Assembly: GCA_031841125.1 (NCBI GenBank) | Contig: CM063108.1 | Location: forward strand, 54,334,122-54,398,121 | DNA from: Acanthococcus lagerstroemiae | Taxonomy: Eukaryota > Arthropoda > Insecta > Hemiptera > Eriococcidae | Length of the DNA stretch: 64,000 nt | Reading direction: 5' to 3' | Shown here: positions 42,171 to 54,099 of the stretch, in pieces | Layout of the letters: the number at the start of each line of letters is the position of its first letter | Position numbering within the stretch: position 1 is the first letter of the stretch | The notes under the pieces: generated by a model | Database searches by the model: none | Told to the model about the DNA's origin: nothing | What the model saw: only the letters and a program-made list of their open reading frames with translations | Translations under genes and position numbers: made by a program

Positions 42171-44899
42171 GACGGCCACGGTGAGGAAGGGTGTCGCGGT
42201 GGGCGAGGAGGCTCACGCTATCGTAGTAGAAGCGGCATCCGAATCCAAATTAATAACCAGCATAATGATGAAACAGTAAGAAATACGATTAAAAATATAG
42301 TGTTTACTGATGTATTGTAGACTCATATTCTTGGCTTACTGAAGAGGATAGTTAAACTGAAATAAAATTGCATCTCTCCCTCAACCTCACCTGATTCCTG
42401 TCAACACTGAAACGGTCGTAGCTGACATTTTATTAAAACATAGATTATGGATTACAAAAAAATAAAAAAATTAGAATTTTAAGTTTCTAAAATGTAAGAA
42501 CTGTATGATGGGGTTACAAGAGTACCTTATCCTGGTATTTATGTGAACAATTAACATTACAAGTCTGAATCTTCTCCATCATATACGTATTAAGAGATGC
42601 TACCCTTTTTGTGTGGGCTTATGGCAGTCACCCCCTCGTGGTGAACCTGGGAACTGGCTGAATTTTTTTTTTTTAATAGTAGTTATATTTTTCCAGCTTG
42701 CAAAATAGTGCACGCCGGCACAAGCGAAGCGATGAATAATGGCGGTGGCTCGGTCGCGAAGCGGCCAGGTGGTGAAACCCCCTAATATGGGCTATTTTTA
42801 GGCAAATTTCTTCCTAGAATCCGAATATATCATTCAAATTCCTCAAACAGTAAAACACACGTCTTTATTCGCCCTATACTTGAGGAAATGTCATTTATTA
42901 AATTAATTTTCTTCTAATTCCTCTATTATTTTCCCCAACTTTTCTGTAGGATTTCTAAAAGTGTCAAATGGTCCTTTTCCTTAAATCGTGTCATCCTTAC
43001 TCTCAAATAGGCATTTACATAGAGAAACAGAGAGACAGTAGCCAGTCAGGCTGGTCTAGAGAGTAACCAAGCTGGCAGACAGAAACATCTAAATAAGTTA
43101 CACCCTTACTTACACGAAGATGTCAAATTAAATTTCACTAGCTTTGGCAGGAGAAATATTGGGTCGATACTACTAACTATAATATTTTTTGTTGACATTT
43201 CTCAAAATTATACCGCTAAAACTGAGTAAGGATGTCAACTCGTACTGTAAATGCATACCAACTATTAATTAAGTAATCAGATATCGTTTCTTTACATTAA
43301 TTGATAGCGCCATGCTACAGTAAGACTGATGAGTGAGAGTCGATAGCTCGATACTACACCGACTTTCAATTAGTACATTTCCAAAAGTCAAGAGCCGAAA
43401 TTAATAGGTTGTGATTAGTATAGTTGTAGTCCAGTTTAGCCTTCAATTTTTTGCTATATGATATAGGTTCGGAAACATCATGTGATAGTCGGTACTAATT
43501 GAGTCGGTTTCTGACTTCCGTTATTATATCAATCTAAGGAACTGTCCATTTCGTCAGATCCCTGAGGAGCGTCAAGCTAATGGGGACTTATATTTTTATC
43601 CGAAGTGATTGATTCTGATATATACCGAAAGCTGAGACAGATACATTATCGGTACTCCAATTTAATAAATATTCTCGATCCCACGGGCTAGTACAATCGC
43701 TCGTGCTTTCAATTCTTTTACCCTCTGGATTCTTTTTATCACTCCATTCGACTGTATTCTCGCATCAAAATTCGACGAAAAGGAAACGTATGGTGTCTCT
43801 AAAGTGTTTACACGTCATTCGCAATAAAAATTATTCAACTCCATCTGAATTCCACTCTTCCGTTGTTGTCAAGAGACAATACACACATACTAACTTTTTG
43901 ACAAACTTTTTGAAAGCTTCAAAAGCAATACACATAAAATACCAGGGGACTGTTCTGCGATATCCGAAATTATGATAAAATATACATGGTCGCAAAGTGT
44001 AAAGTTTTCAGCTAACAGTAGGAAGCGAGGCATTAACTGTACAGAATACATTGATGTAGGATGGAGACTGCTGGAGATTGTTTCATCGTGTTTCAAGAAA
44101 ACCGTTTACACTTGTATGCATTATGATGTACGTAACTGTACTGCAATGTTTTGTGCTGATGGCGTGCGTCACGGGGTACGCTGTTATTCAGAATTCTCAA
44201 ATAGCTTTCCTGTTTGAAATACTTTCTGAACAGAGACTATCACCTGTGTCATCGGGTTGCATTCCAGCATATTTTACAGTCAACTCTAAAATGTCTTCAC
44301 AACCACCGAGTACTCGGGAAATCCCTACAGCAACAGCGCTAATCTTAGAGACCCTCTATTATTAATCCACCCAATCTTTCTACAAAGATCAAATGAGTTC
44401 CAAATTGCGGGAAATTCCTTTTCGAATTCGACGAGTATAATAGTTGGACCATTACAAACCGAAGAAGGACCGAACCATGCGCACTTTGTTAACGAAATAA
44501 TTGCTTTTGACATAAAGGTTCAGTCCCCACCTATTTTCAATCTCAGACGCAGAGGGTCGCGAAACTCTATGGTGGGGTAGAAAGAGTGGAGGAGGAGGAG
44601 GATACAACGCCAAATTTCATTCTTCATTCCCTCAAAAACTATAGGCCTGATCAGAACAATAGATCAATGCAAAAATATTCCCTCAAAGTTTTACGTAGAA
44701 AACACTAAACTTCATCCCCCGCAAGTAATACCGTATTACCATAAAATAGCATCAAGCTGACCTCATAATATTAGCTTTCTTTCACTATTAGTCGCAAAAA
44801 TGCATTAGGAAAATTAAAAATGTCATTTTGGACACTTTTATAGCATGCCGATTTTAATATTATTGTAATTTTGACAGTAATCCCTAATTTTATGGTCGC
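42171..44899. other. Unique-looking stretch, no firm gene
   Basis: A GC-rich spot at 42705-42780 (GCGAAGCGGCCAGG). A plus-strand frame at 44123 begins MMYVTVLQCFVLMACVTG, which looks like a signal peptide, but the following 65 residues match nothing I know and no splice evidence is convincing. Nothing else recognised. Confidence 0.35.
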
Positions 44900-44977
44900 A
44901 TAGGAGCTCGTAAACTCGAAAATTGCTAATCAACAAAAACTACTGCCAGTAGTACCGGAATGAAGATATAATGTACT

Positions 44978-45775
44978 GCTGAATTCCTTACTGATACTGT
45001 TTTGAGAATAGTCTCGACCCATGTGGCATCACAGGGGGCCGCACCCAAAAACCCTCAATAAGCAGAAACTGCTTTTGGTGATATCTCAATGAGAAATTTT
45101 TATGAAGCTGAATTCATTTGATACTGTTTTAAATCTAATCCCTACTCTTAACAGCCTATTTTCTTGGGGTCATGTATAACCCCACCACTGACCCCACCTG
45201 GTCCTTTACGTATTACTGAAGTTTGGGGTCGTATACGACACCGCCTGGTCGTTTGAGGGAATACGATGAGAAATTGTAGAGGTAGTCCCAGTACACTTCC
45301 TAGCACAACGTTAGATTAGGGGTACACAATGAAATTAACTTACTTGAAAACTTGTTTAATAAGTATTTACTATTAAAAATGATACATGTATCGTAATTTG
45401 GAAATATCCCGGAGATCACAAACTGTGAAGATCCGTGGTAGAAGGCACCCCTAAGACAACAACGAAAACAAATTCAGTAACCATCTTTTCCTCCTAAGAA
45501 AATTATTGCGATACCATACGGGTAGTTTTTGCTACTTAATAATTTTCAAAACTGCATTTCATACGTGCCGCAGAGATGGGAGTTACTATTGAAATGCTTC
45601 AAAATGTATATGGCGGCCCAGAAACCCATGATTTCGATATTATTGATGGTAGTTTTTGCTCTTCAACAATTTTCCAGATTATAGCCCCTGCGGTACCCTA
45701 TGAGGGTAGAAGTTACACCCAAAATAAAATAAAAATTGAATTCTTCATAAGTGATCTCAACAAGCCCCTGGGGTA
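44978..45775. repeat. Degenerate ~128 bp repeat units
   Basis: GCTGAATTCCTTACTGATACTG at 44978 recurs as GCTGAATTCATTTGATACTG at 45107 (129 bp), and GGTAGTTTTTGCTACTTAAT at 45521 recurs as GGTAGTTTTTGCTCTTCAAC at 45648 (127 bp). The similar spacing suggests an old satellite, though the two pairs do not obviously align with each other. Confidence 0.45.
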
Positions 45776-47439
45776 GCCTAGGAAAAGGAACTGCGATTAA
45801 AATTACATCAAAATTTAATTCGGCATGCTTGAGACCCTAGGAATGATGTTTCTATTGACCTAACATATTTTTGTAACGGACCCTTATTTATTTATTAATT
45901 ATTATTTTTTTTTAATTTCTTCGCCTCCTCTTTTAATCGCTTTTAATAAAATACAAAAAAACATTTTTGTAAAATTTGAGCGCGATCCATATTATATAGA
46001 AGGGAATATACGGGCTACAAGTCTCATCCATTTCATTCAACATTTTCAGTCAAAAAATATATTTTTGTTGGGCCCTACCTGTATTAAAAAAATTGTTTCT
46101 CATAGGTGATCAAGTACAAAATAGTTTCATTCCACAACCTCGGTCAATGACTTCGTGGGTACCTCCAGACAAGGAGGAGATAGAGTGAAAAAATTGAAAT
46201 AGGGGTTAATTTGTAAATTTTCGATGTTTCCGAATTCGATTTTCAGGGTAACTGTTATATCCGATTTCTCATGTTGCCACCACAGAGGGTTGATACTAAA
46301 TATTGGTTATTTTTTCGAGATGGTACTTCGTTTCTAGGTTTTCAAGATCACTAAGCTCGTTACTGAAAGTGATTATCAGATCTAATTATCGAGCCACTAG
46401 AGGAGGGGGGATAAAACCAAATAAATTATTTTCGGGAAGGTATTCTATTTTCAATTCAACCATCTCAAAAAAATGTATCATCATTTGAGCTTGAACCCTT
46501 GAGGAGTCACCAGATAGATCAGATTCTTATAATCCCTTTTAGAATTGAAATGAGTAACTTTGAACAACTGTAAAAGGAGTATCATTTCGACGAATAAATC
46601 ACGCTTTAGGTACCAACCCCCTTTCATGTTAATCACAGAATCACAGCAACCTCAAAAATCTGTAAATCAACCCCGCTCTAGAATTTAATTTCTTGGTCCC
46701 TCATTCTTTCCTTCTGGAGCTACCTCTCGGGACTACTGACCCAAATTTTCAGCAGTCAATCATTTTACACTTGATCATAATATAAGAAATAGGTGAGTAC
46801 AATAAGTTCACCTTACCTGATGAAATTGAAAATTTGTAGGCATTTTTTTGTTTTACAAAAGCCAATTTTTCAGGGGGGAGGGGAGCCAAAAATTCCCATT
46901 GTTTGAAAGTAAGGTCACCTTAGTAATTAAGAAAACATGTTTTAGGACTAAATCGAAGCCGCTCTGACTTAACTCCAGCTCCGAGGCAAGTTTGAATTTA
47001 TCTCTGGTAACGATGATGGAAAACGAATTCTTAAGAACAGGGTAGCCAGTTTTTTCCCAAGAAAAAATTCCTTGGCTTTTCCAGATTTTTTTCAGATTTT
47101 TCCAATCCATTTCCCAACATTTTCGTAACAAACAAATTATTAAGGAAAAAAATGTTCAAATGAGTCTGACACAGAAAATTGTACAATACCATCACATCAT
47201 AAAATTTTCTTCAAAATTTCCTGACTTTTTCGATTTTCTTTCAAAATTACCTGACTTCTCCACGTGCGCTCACATTCCCTGACTTTTATTTATTTAAGGT
47301 TCTCTCAACAGCCATTGGCCAATTATAGAGGGACCGTTCTTAATTATTATTACAAACTGTGAGGAAAAAGAAAACGAAAAAGAAAATACAGAATTGTTCG
47401 GGGGAAAAATGGTACAGGTGCATCAGCTCCCCCCCCCCC
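45776..47439. other. Non-coding stretch
   Basis: AT-rich. GAAAGTAAGGTCACCTTAG at 46907 resembles the inner part of the mariner terminal repeat, but no partner is visible. A C run lies at 47431-47440. Confidence 0.4.
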
Positions 47440-48090
47440 ACAAGGTCCCTCCAAACGTCGCTTAAATTTTGACCTGTCAGTATCAAATATGTCAACCTCT
47501 GTGCACAGTCCAAGGAATTTTCCAGTAATTCTCATCATGTTATTTATATGAAAAAATTCCATTTTAGCCGTTCGATATCGATGTAGTGGAAAAATTATCT
47601 TTTGTACAGAATTAATTTTTGGAACCCTAAAGTTGATTTTTCCTAATAATTTTTCATCCTGAATATTTCCATGAATAAGGTCATATATACGAACATTCCA
47701 GCTGTTATTTCCTTTCTTTTTTCTAATGCGTGGAGCTCAAAACCTGTTAAGATTTCTTCTTGTGATAAATTTTCTGAGTAATACTCAAAGTCTTTCAAAA
47801 AAAGATATTTCAGAAATCTGGACTGTATTTTTTCAATTTTACTTATTAATTTTTTTATGTGTGGAAACCAAACTAGTACCTCATATTCCAAAATGGACCG
47901 AACAAGTGAGAAATAAAGTACTTTTAATGCACTGATTTTTCGGAAATATGCAGTGATTTTCACGATGAAATATGCCATTCTCTTCGCTTTATTTAGAGTC
48001 TCTTCGACGTGCTCAATGAAGGTGAGCTCTTTATCTAAGAGGACCCTCAAGTCCCTAACCCTATCAAGTCGAACCAGAGCTACCACATTC
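47440..48090 (-). pseudogene. LINE ORF2 C-terminus (Jockey-superfamily type)
   Basis: One frame of 147 codons reads VRDLRVLLDKELTFIEHVEE, then KAKRMAYFIVKITAYF, ALKVLYFSLVRSILEYEVLV, IEKIQSRFLKYLFLKDF. This is the thumb and C-terminal part shared by many arthropod non-LTR reverse transcriptases (LGV.LD..L.F..H, ALK.LY.SLVRSILEY, VQ.RFL.YL). After a frameshift the end continues KLLGKINFRVPKINSVQKII, LHRYRTAKMEF and DIFDTDRSKFKRRL to about 47446. The catalytic palm is absent: the fragment begins at about 48090, where RTE sequence of opposite strand takes over within 20 bp. No poly(A) tail was identified. Confidence 0.8.
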
Positions 48091-48105
48091 TTTGGCTAAA
48101 CCCAT

Positions 48106-48630
48106 ATCTGAATTATTCAGTAAAATTTTAGAATATGGGACTCTACTCACTCAGTAGACTGTAGAAAGAATTATAGTATTACACAAAAAAAGTGACAAAT
48201 TAGCTTAACGTCAAACTGCAGCAGAGTGTTTCTCAAAATTATAAAGGACAGAATTTTCCCCATTCTTTACTTTATTTCTGAAAAGCAAAATAGCTTCAGA
48301 AAGAAAAGATCCACCATACTGAACCAAAATTTAGCAAAGACGAAGAAATATAAGTTGGATCTTCATTTACTTTTCATTAACTACAACAAAGCCTTTGATA
48401 CCATTTACCACGACAAACATTGAGAAGTTCTATATACCGATCCACAAAATTCCGCACAAATTATAACAACCCTCTAAAATATGTATGGTAAAGCTGAGGC
48501 ATTTATCCATATGAAACAGAAAGGGGACAAGTTCCCAATAAAACTAGGGGTAAAGCAAGAGGCTCCCTTATCACCAAACTTATTCAATACGGTTTTGAAA
48601 AAGGTATTCGAAAAAATGAACTAGGGTGGG
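48106..48630 (+). pseudogene. RTE-clade reverse transcriptase fragment
   Basis: Pieces in three frames follow the RTE order: ELFSKILE, IVLHKKSDKLA, QTAAECFSKL (domain 2 remnant), LLFINYNKAFDTIYHDKH (domain 3), KAEAFIHMKQKGDKFPIKLG, KQEAPLSPNLFNTVLKKVFE (domain 4). Numerous stops. It is cut off at about 48630, before the FADD box. It abuts the minus-strand LINE at 48090 with almost no spacer, so one of them inserted into or next to the other. Confidence 0.75.
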
Positions 48631-48734
48631 GAGGGGATCAAAATTCATGGGAAGTGACTAAACAACGTTCGTTGAGGTAAGCAATGACATCAAAGAATTG
48701 CAGAAAATGGCATCCGTATTTCTTTACAATTGGA

Positions 48735-49160
48735 TCAAGCTCCAGTAAATAATTTTTTCTGGGCCCTGGTTCCAGTTCCAACACGTAATTTTTGTCGATT
48801 TTAGGCTCCCGCAAAAAATTGTTGAATGCTCCGGTTCCTGCTTTAGCTTTACAAAAAGTGTGTTTTTGCTCCGGCTCCGGTTGTTCTTAGGGGGTATGGG
48901 AATTGGGCGGAAGTTAATAATGGAGAGTAGGAGGGGAGGAGGTTATAACTAGCCGGAGTTCAAATCGGAGTCAAATCTGGAGTCGAAAATTAGCTCCAGC
49001 TCCGACCCCGCTCCCATCAAATAATGTTTTCCAAACTCCAGTTCCAGCTCCGGCTCCAAAAAATTATTTTTCCTAGTTCCGGTTCCTGCGAATAATTCTC
49101 TCCTGATTTTGACTCCAGCTTTTCTGAAAAATGATCGGCTTGGGGGCTCCAGTTTTGGGT
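48735..49160. repeat. GCTCCGGTTCC-type minisatellite
   Basis: Degenerate hexamer-based words GGCTCC, GGTTCC, AGCTCC and their complements (GGAGTC, GGAG) recur, often as pairs separated by about 25-30 bp of AT-rich filler (AAAAAATTATTTTTCC). For example CCAGTTCCAGCTCCGGCTCC at 49037-49056. No coding. Confidence 0.65.
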
Positions 49161-51796
49161 CCTTGCTATAAAAAAAGAGAGAAAACGCTATTCTTCAAGA
49201 ATAAAGCTAGAAAATGAGGTCGGCGTGACTCCATTTTACGATAATATCGTGTTAGGGATGAAGTATAATGCTTCCGGCGTACAATTTTTTCGCTGAGATA
49301 TTTTTGAGATAGAGTCCATAGTTTCAAAGAGAGAAAACAGAGGGCTACAGCACTGTCTTCGTCCCACAGCAATTTTCACCACACACTGTATTTGGAACTG
49401 TAAAGGGAAGTCTAAACATCTGTGCCAAAAAAATATTTCTCTTCACGAAATGCAGACTGCAGAGTTGTGATAACCAACAACCGAACCATACGTTTGCTTG
49501 GTTCAAACGAAATTACTGGCGAACTTCGTCGACTTGTTGCGAATTATTTAAATGATACGGACAATGTCTTCGATAACGGAGAGTTTATTGAGCTGAAAGC
49601 TTTTATACTCATTTATTTAGCAGAATTTAATTCATAAAAATGCGGATGCCGATCGCGTCGGTACGGAGCGATTAATTACGCGGCTTCACCCTCCAAAACA
49701 AGAAAGTCAATCACTCGGCTCTAAGAACTCTTTCAGCGCGGTTTACATGCTTCGTTAGCTTTTTTCTCTCTTAAACGACTTCATTGGAGGCGTTCATTCG
49801 TGACGCCAATATTCATCACGTATATCGAAAAACTAACGTAAATCTCATTATTTTCATTTTCGAAACGAGTCGATTTTTCTAACCGAGAGAGTATAGTGAA
49901 AATGAAATGGGGGGGGGGGACAAACACGGCCCCAGTTATTCAACCAGGCGAGAATAATGCGCGAAATCATTTAACCACGACTGAGTGTGTGCCGGAAACT
50001 CGCGCATAATTAATTATACGTGGGTTAGTCGCACTGTGTCTTTCCAATCTGAAAACCTCGATCTTACATTTAGTTTTCCCGAAGATTAAATTATTTTTGA
50101 ATTATGTTCAACTGCGGCAAGTGTTCCGAAATGTGCAACAGCGCCGAAAATTAATCGCTCGCGAATTTCATCATTTCCACCAACTTCAAGTTGGTAAAAA
50201 GTTTGGACAGTTCTTTTTCTAACATTCCGGGGACCAACAGAACAGAACTATACACAGTTATCGAGGAAAGTAAGAAAAAAAGTGTAAGTCTTGTACGCCA
50301 CACACTACACGTTGATGCCAAATAGTTCCAGTTAACGGATATTTCGACAGGCTGCAAAACTGAAATCGTATCGGGGGATCGGGTTATCACTTCGATTCAG
50401 TAACTAGTTCGTAACTTTATTAACGAGTGACTGATGAGTTAGAAGGAAAATCTTGCACAGAAAACGAAAAGTTTCTTGCCGGGCGATTCGGGGAGGAAAT
50501 TCGATGACAGTGACGCGTGTTACAGCGCAAAATATACAGCCTCTCGAAGATTCTTTTAAATTTCTTAATACTTGTCCTTGGCATATAGGCTCCTACGTGT
50601 TTACAAAGTTTCTGTTCGGATTTCAATTTTTCAAATTTCCCTTCCTTTTTCCGGCGGTTCAACAACAAATACTCTGAGACCTTCGCGGAATCATTTTCAT
50701 CGGTATTTGTACCCAATGCTTGTGAAGCTGAATCAATATCAGAGGAAACGTGTTTTCCTGTTTATCACCTCCCTCTTGCACAGTTAGATTCGAATACTCT
50801 GAGATTACGAAAACGCGAATTCAAATATACAATTAAACATCCTTAATGACCTCGTTATATTGGAAGATACGGCGCTAGATGCTTGCCAAGGAATCTTAAT
50901 TTTATACTACAGCAATTGAGGGACGTAACGACAGGGGGCAGAAAAGATATCATATCCAATTTTCTTGAAATGTCGGAACTCGGCAAATTCTAGTCGCTAG
51001 GCGACAAAATTGAGAAAACAAGGACGTTTTTCTTCTGTACGCTTCGACTGAAATTTTGTTATTTCAGTCGGAATTTCCGCTGTTTACCCCTCCCTTTAGA
51101 AAATAAACTAGTTAAATCCCTAGATACCGTCCTGATTGGAAGTGTCTAGATCTTAACATCTTCTGGTCTCTCTTCTCGCCGTAGTAAGTAAATGTGATTT
51201 TCAACCCAAAAAAATCATCTAAATTGTGAATTGTAAGACAATTTTTCTGAACATGTATGAATTCATGTACATCAACATCCTGTGCTACAGCAGCAAAGAG
51301 CGAAAGACAGCTGGAAAATGAAAAGCGAAAAGCCAACCCTTTTTTGTTATTGGGAAAACGTACTCACTTCAAATATCCGACTAGCTGGTAGCGGAAAAGA
51401 AAGCCAAACTGAATTCCCTGTATTAGATTTTATGAATTACAGGCCTATTTGACTTCCACACTCGATTCCTCTTTAGCTAGCTCCTGGTAACCAAAGAAAA
51501 GCCGTTACGGAGTGGAGTCCTGATTGGCTTCCGTTTTAGCTTCCTACAGAAGTTGATCACTAACAAAGAAGAGCAAAAGATCACTTTTTCGATTATAAGA
51601 TACGAAGAATCAAAAAGACCAGTATTTAAAATCATAAAAAGATCATCAGATGTTTGATTTTGTGATATCTTACCAAATTTTGACTCAAATCCCAAGAAAT
51701 CGGAGGGAATATGGGACTTCAAGATCAAAAGGATCAAAATTTCTTGATCATTTCTATGTTCAAGATTTTTCTACTAAAGTATTTTTCTGACTATGT
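49161..51796. other. Unique-looking stretch, no firm gene
   Basis: Includes 49630-50060, which keeps CG dinucleotides and has ATTAATTA words (49671, 50006), and a G run at 49910-49918. Open frames of up to 98 codons overlap on both strands and match nothing. Confidence 0.4.
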
Positions 51797-51809
51797 TCTC
51801 AGATCACTA

Positions 51810-52034
51810 TTCCAGGTTAACCTGGGAAGCATGCCTCGGTCAATTGGGTGTGCCATAGTAGCCCTGGCAGGACAGCGCGAATCCGAAGCGGAGGCGAAAT
51901 GGGGCCCGGGCCAGCCTCAAATCGTCCCTCTAGTCAACGATGCGATACTCGAAAGGAGTTTCCGGAGCCAAAGGTGCCGTGTTTGGGAGCCAATTGGGCA
52001 CGCGTGTATCGCCATATATACGCTTCACCAAACA
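51810..52034 (+). mobile_element. SINE-like retroposon, copy B with 13 bp target duplication
   Basis: Exact direct repeats TCTCAGATCACTA flank the unit (51797-51809 and 52035-52047). The 225 bp between them align with copy A: TTCCAGG at the start, GCCTCGGTCAATTGGG, CATAGTAGCCCTGGCAGGAC, GGGCCCGGGCCAGCCTCAAA, GATGCGATACTCGAAAGG and the 3' part GGGAGCCAATTGGGCACGCG ending CTTCACCAAACA. Relative to copy A it is 5'-truncated by about 80 bp, as expected for target-primed reverse transcription. No poly(A) tail. Confidence 0.85.
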
Positions 52035-52047
52035 TCTCAGATCACTA

Positions 52048-53195
52048 CATTCACAGTCAGGTCATTCTTGACAGCTTGCAGCTAAATACCAGTAGCCAAT
52101 GATCAGGAGCCGGTAGCCAAAAACAAGTAATAGAAGCTGAAACGGAAGCCGGTAGCCATACAAATTTTATCGGATCTTGTTTCGTACCAGTCGACCGCCT
52201 TCAACTTGGAAAATAATTTTATTTTTTCAGAAGCTGATAGTTAATATTTCAACTATCGATATAAAGACACCAGAAAATGTATTATCATAATTTAAAATGA
52301 ACCAAACACCGTCCATCAAAAATTTAAATAACGCTAGGTTAGATTAAATGCCCTCCTCCCAGCCGAACCGGAGGGATGCGACATGGCGATACCGATAAAG
52401 AGGATTTGGGCACCAAAAAGCACGAAAATAAAAGTTGAGTTAAATTAATCAAAATTTGAAAGTCAAAATATCGAAAAAGGGCTCAAAAATATCAAAATAT
52501 CTATCCAAAACTTGGAAATTTATATCTTTGGAATTATAATAGATTGCGAAGAAAAATTTTCAGTCAAGAAAGTTAACACTTATATGTATTCCTTCATAAG
52601 ATGGAAACGGTGTTTGAGGCGTATGTTCCTCTTATTCGACTGAGCGGAAACTTGCAGGATCTTTTCATTTTACCGAAACCAATGGCCGGGGGAGGGGTGA
52701 ATAAGGATCACCTTAGTACGAGTATATATTATCAAAAATAAAAATATCAACATTAAAACATCGATGTTTTGAGACTCATCTTTTATTTTTACCAACCGAC
52801 CTAATGCATCGAGTACAGATACCTACTTATAATTTGAGCAAAAATTGAGCTTTCTAACATCAAAACCAAATGATTAAACATATAAAAAGAAAAGAAAAGC
52901 TATTCAATTTTTTGAGGGAGGGAGGCATCAACTATATTAGTCTTCTTTAGAAAAAATGTTTAAAGATCTGAGTCTATACAGCAGACTTGATGAAGAACAG
53001 CAAATTTTAATCGGAAGTGAAGTAATGGCGACTTTTAACAAAAGCAGCAGGCAGACATTTGCTGACTGCTCATCTGAAACGAGGCACAGCAACCCCCCCC
53101 CCAACTAGGAAACAATAAATGAAATGACACAAATCCGTACGATGCCGGATTAACACTGTGTGTGCGCGCGTGTGATGCTCTTAACAGAATTGTGT
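52048..53195. other. Non-coding stretch
   Basis: Nothing recognised; a C run at 53093-53101 and a GTGTGTGCGCGCGTGTG patch at 53158-53174. Confidence 0.4.
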
Positions 53196-53203
53196 AACTT
53201 GAC

Positions 53204-53373
53204 CAGCGCCGGTTATACCATACGGGCTCACCGGACTGCAGCTCAGAGCGGCAAAATTTGCGGCTCTAAAAAAAACAGTTACTTCAATTTTGCGGGAGGA
53301 GGAGGGGATGTAGAAAATTAGGGCGGCAAAAATACTGCAGCCCAGGGCGGCAAAGTACTTAAAACCGGCCCTG
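53204..53373. mobile_element. hAT-type MITE, 170 bp
   Basis: The ends CAGCGCCGGTTATA and TAAAACCGGCCCTG (reading inward from 53204 and outward to 53373) form a 14 bp inverted repeat with two mismatches. Flanking octamers AACTTGAC (53196-53203) and AGTTTGAC (53374-53381) match at six of eight positions, in keeping with the 8 bp duplication made by hAT transposases. The interior has three GCGGCAAA words. No coding capacity. Confidence 0.75.
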
Positions 53374-53381
53374 AGTTTGAC

Positions 53382-54099
53382 CTTTTGTGTAAGAGTCCTT
53401 ACAAATATCACAGGCATTTTTTTGCAAATAGCGAAATCATCTGATGTCTAATATGTATTTCTATTAGTAACCCCTACGAAATCATGACTTTTTGGATCGT
53501 TCAGCCACTTTCCTGCAGGCATAGTTCTTCAGAAAACTCATAGTCTGATTTTATTTTAAGGAGCCCCAGCCGGAATGGAGCGATTCTTTGCACATACACG
53601 GTCCCAGTAATGTTGTCTGATTCTTTTTGTATTGGGGGGGGGGGAGGGTGTCCGAAGGTCTATTGATTGAAATCACTACGAGCTATGTAACCTTAAAAAT
53701 GGTGAGTTTCTTAGCATATTTGCTGACTTGATCTTTTACCTTATTGCCTTAAGTCCGTCACTGGGTGTGTATTGAAACGAGAGTCGAGGACAAACTACAA
53801 GCAAATCTCTTCTTCTTAAGGATAGAGAAAAAAAAGAAAAAAAAACTAATATTTTTTGACTTGTGAAGACGCCATACAAAAATTCTAACCTTTTCACTTC
53901 TTGTTTCAGCTGAGGATTCTAGTTTACCTACTAATGGAAATGTGTGCAGATCGATATAAACAAGAAACAATCCTTTTGCTCTTTCAAATTTGCCAACCGA
54001 CGCGTCGAATTTCTCAACTTTCTCACACTGAAGTGATTTTAATTAAAATAGCCAAAAGTAACGATGGCTGCCGCTCAATTTTTTTCCTAAGAGGAAAAA
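53382..54099. other. Non-coding stretch
   Basis: A G run at 53635-53645; nothing else recognised. Confidence 0.4.

Noticed and set aside
41562..42320. Frames of 74-120 codons on both strands
   Set aside because: Made by the 130 bp minisatellite.
46900..46930. AAGTAAGGTCAC word like the mariner terminal repeat
   Set aside because: Only 12 bp match, no inverted partner, no transposase nearby.
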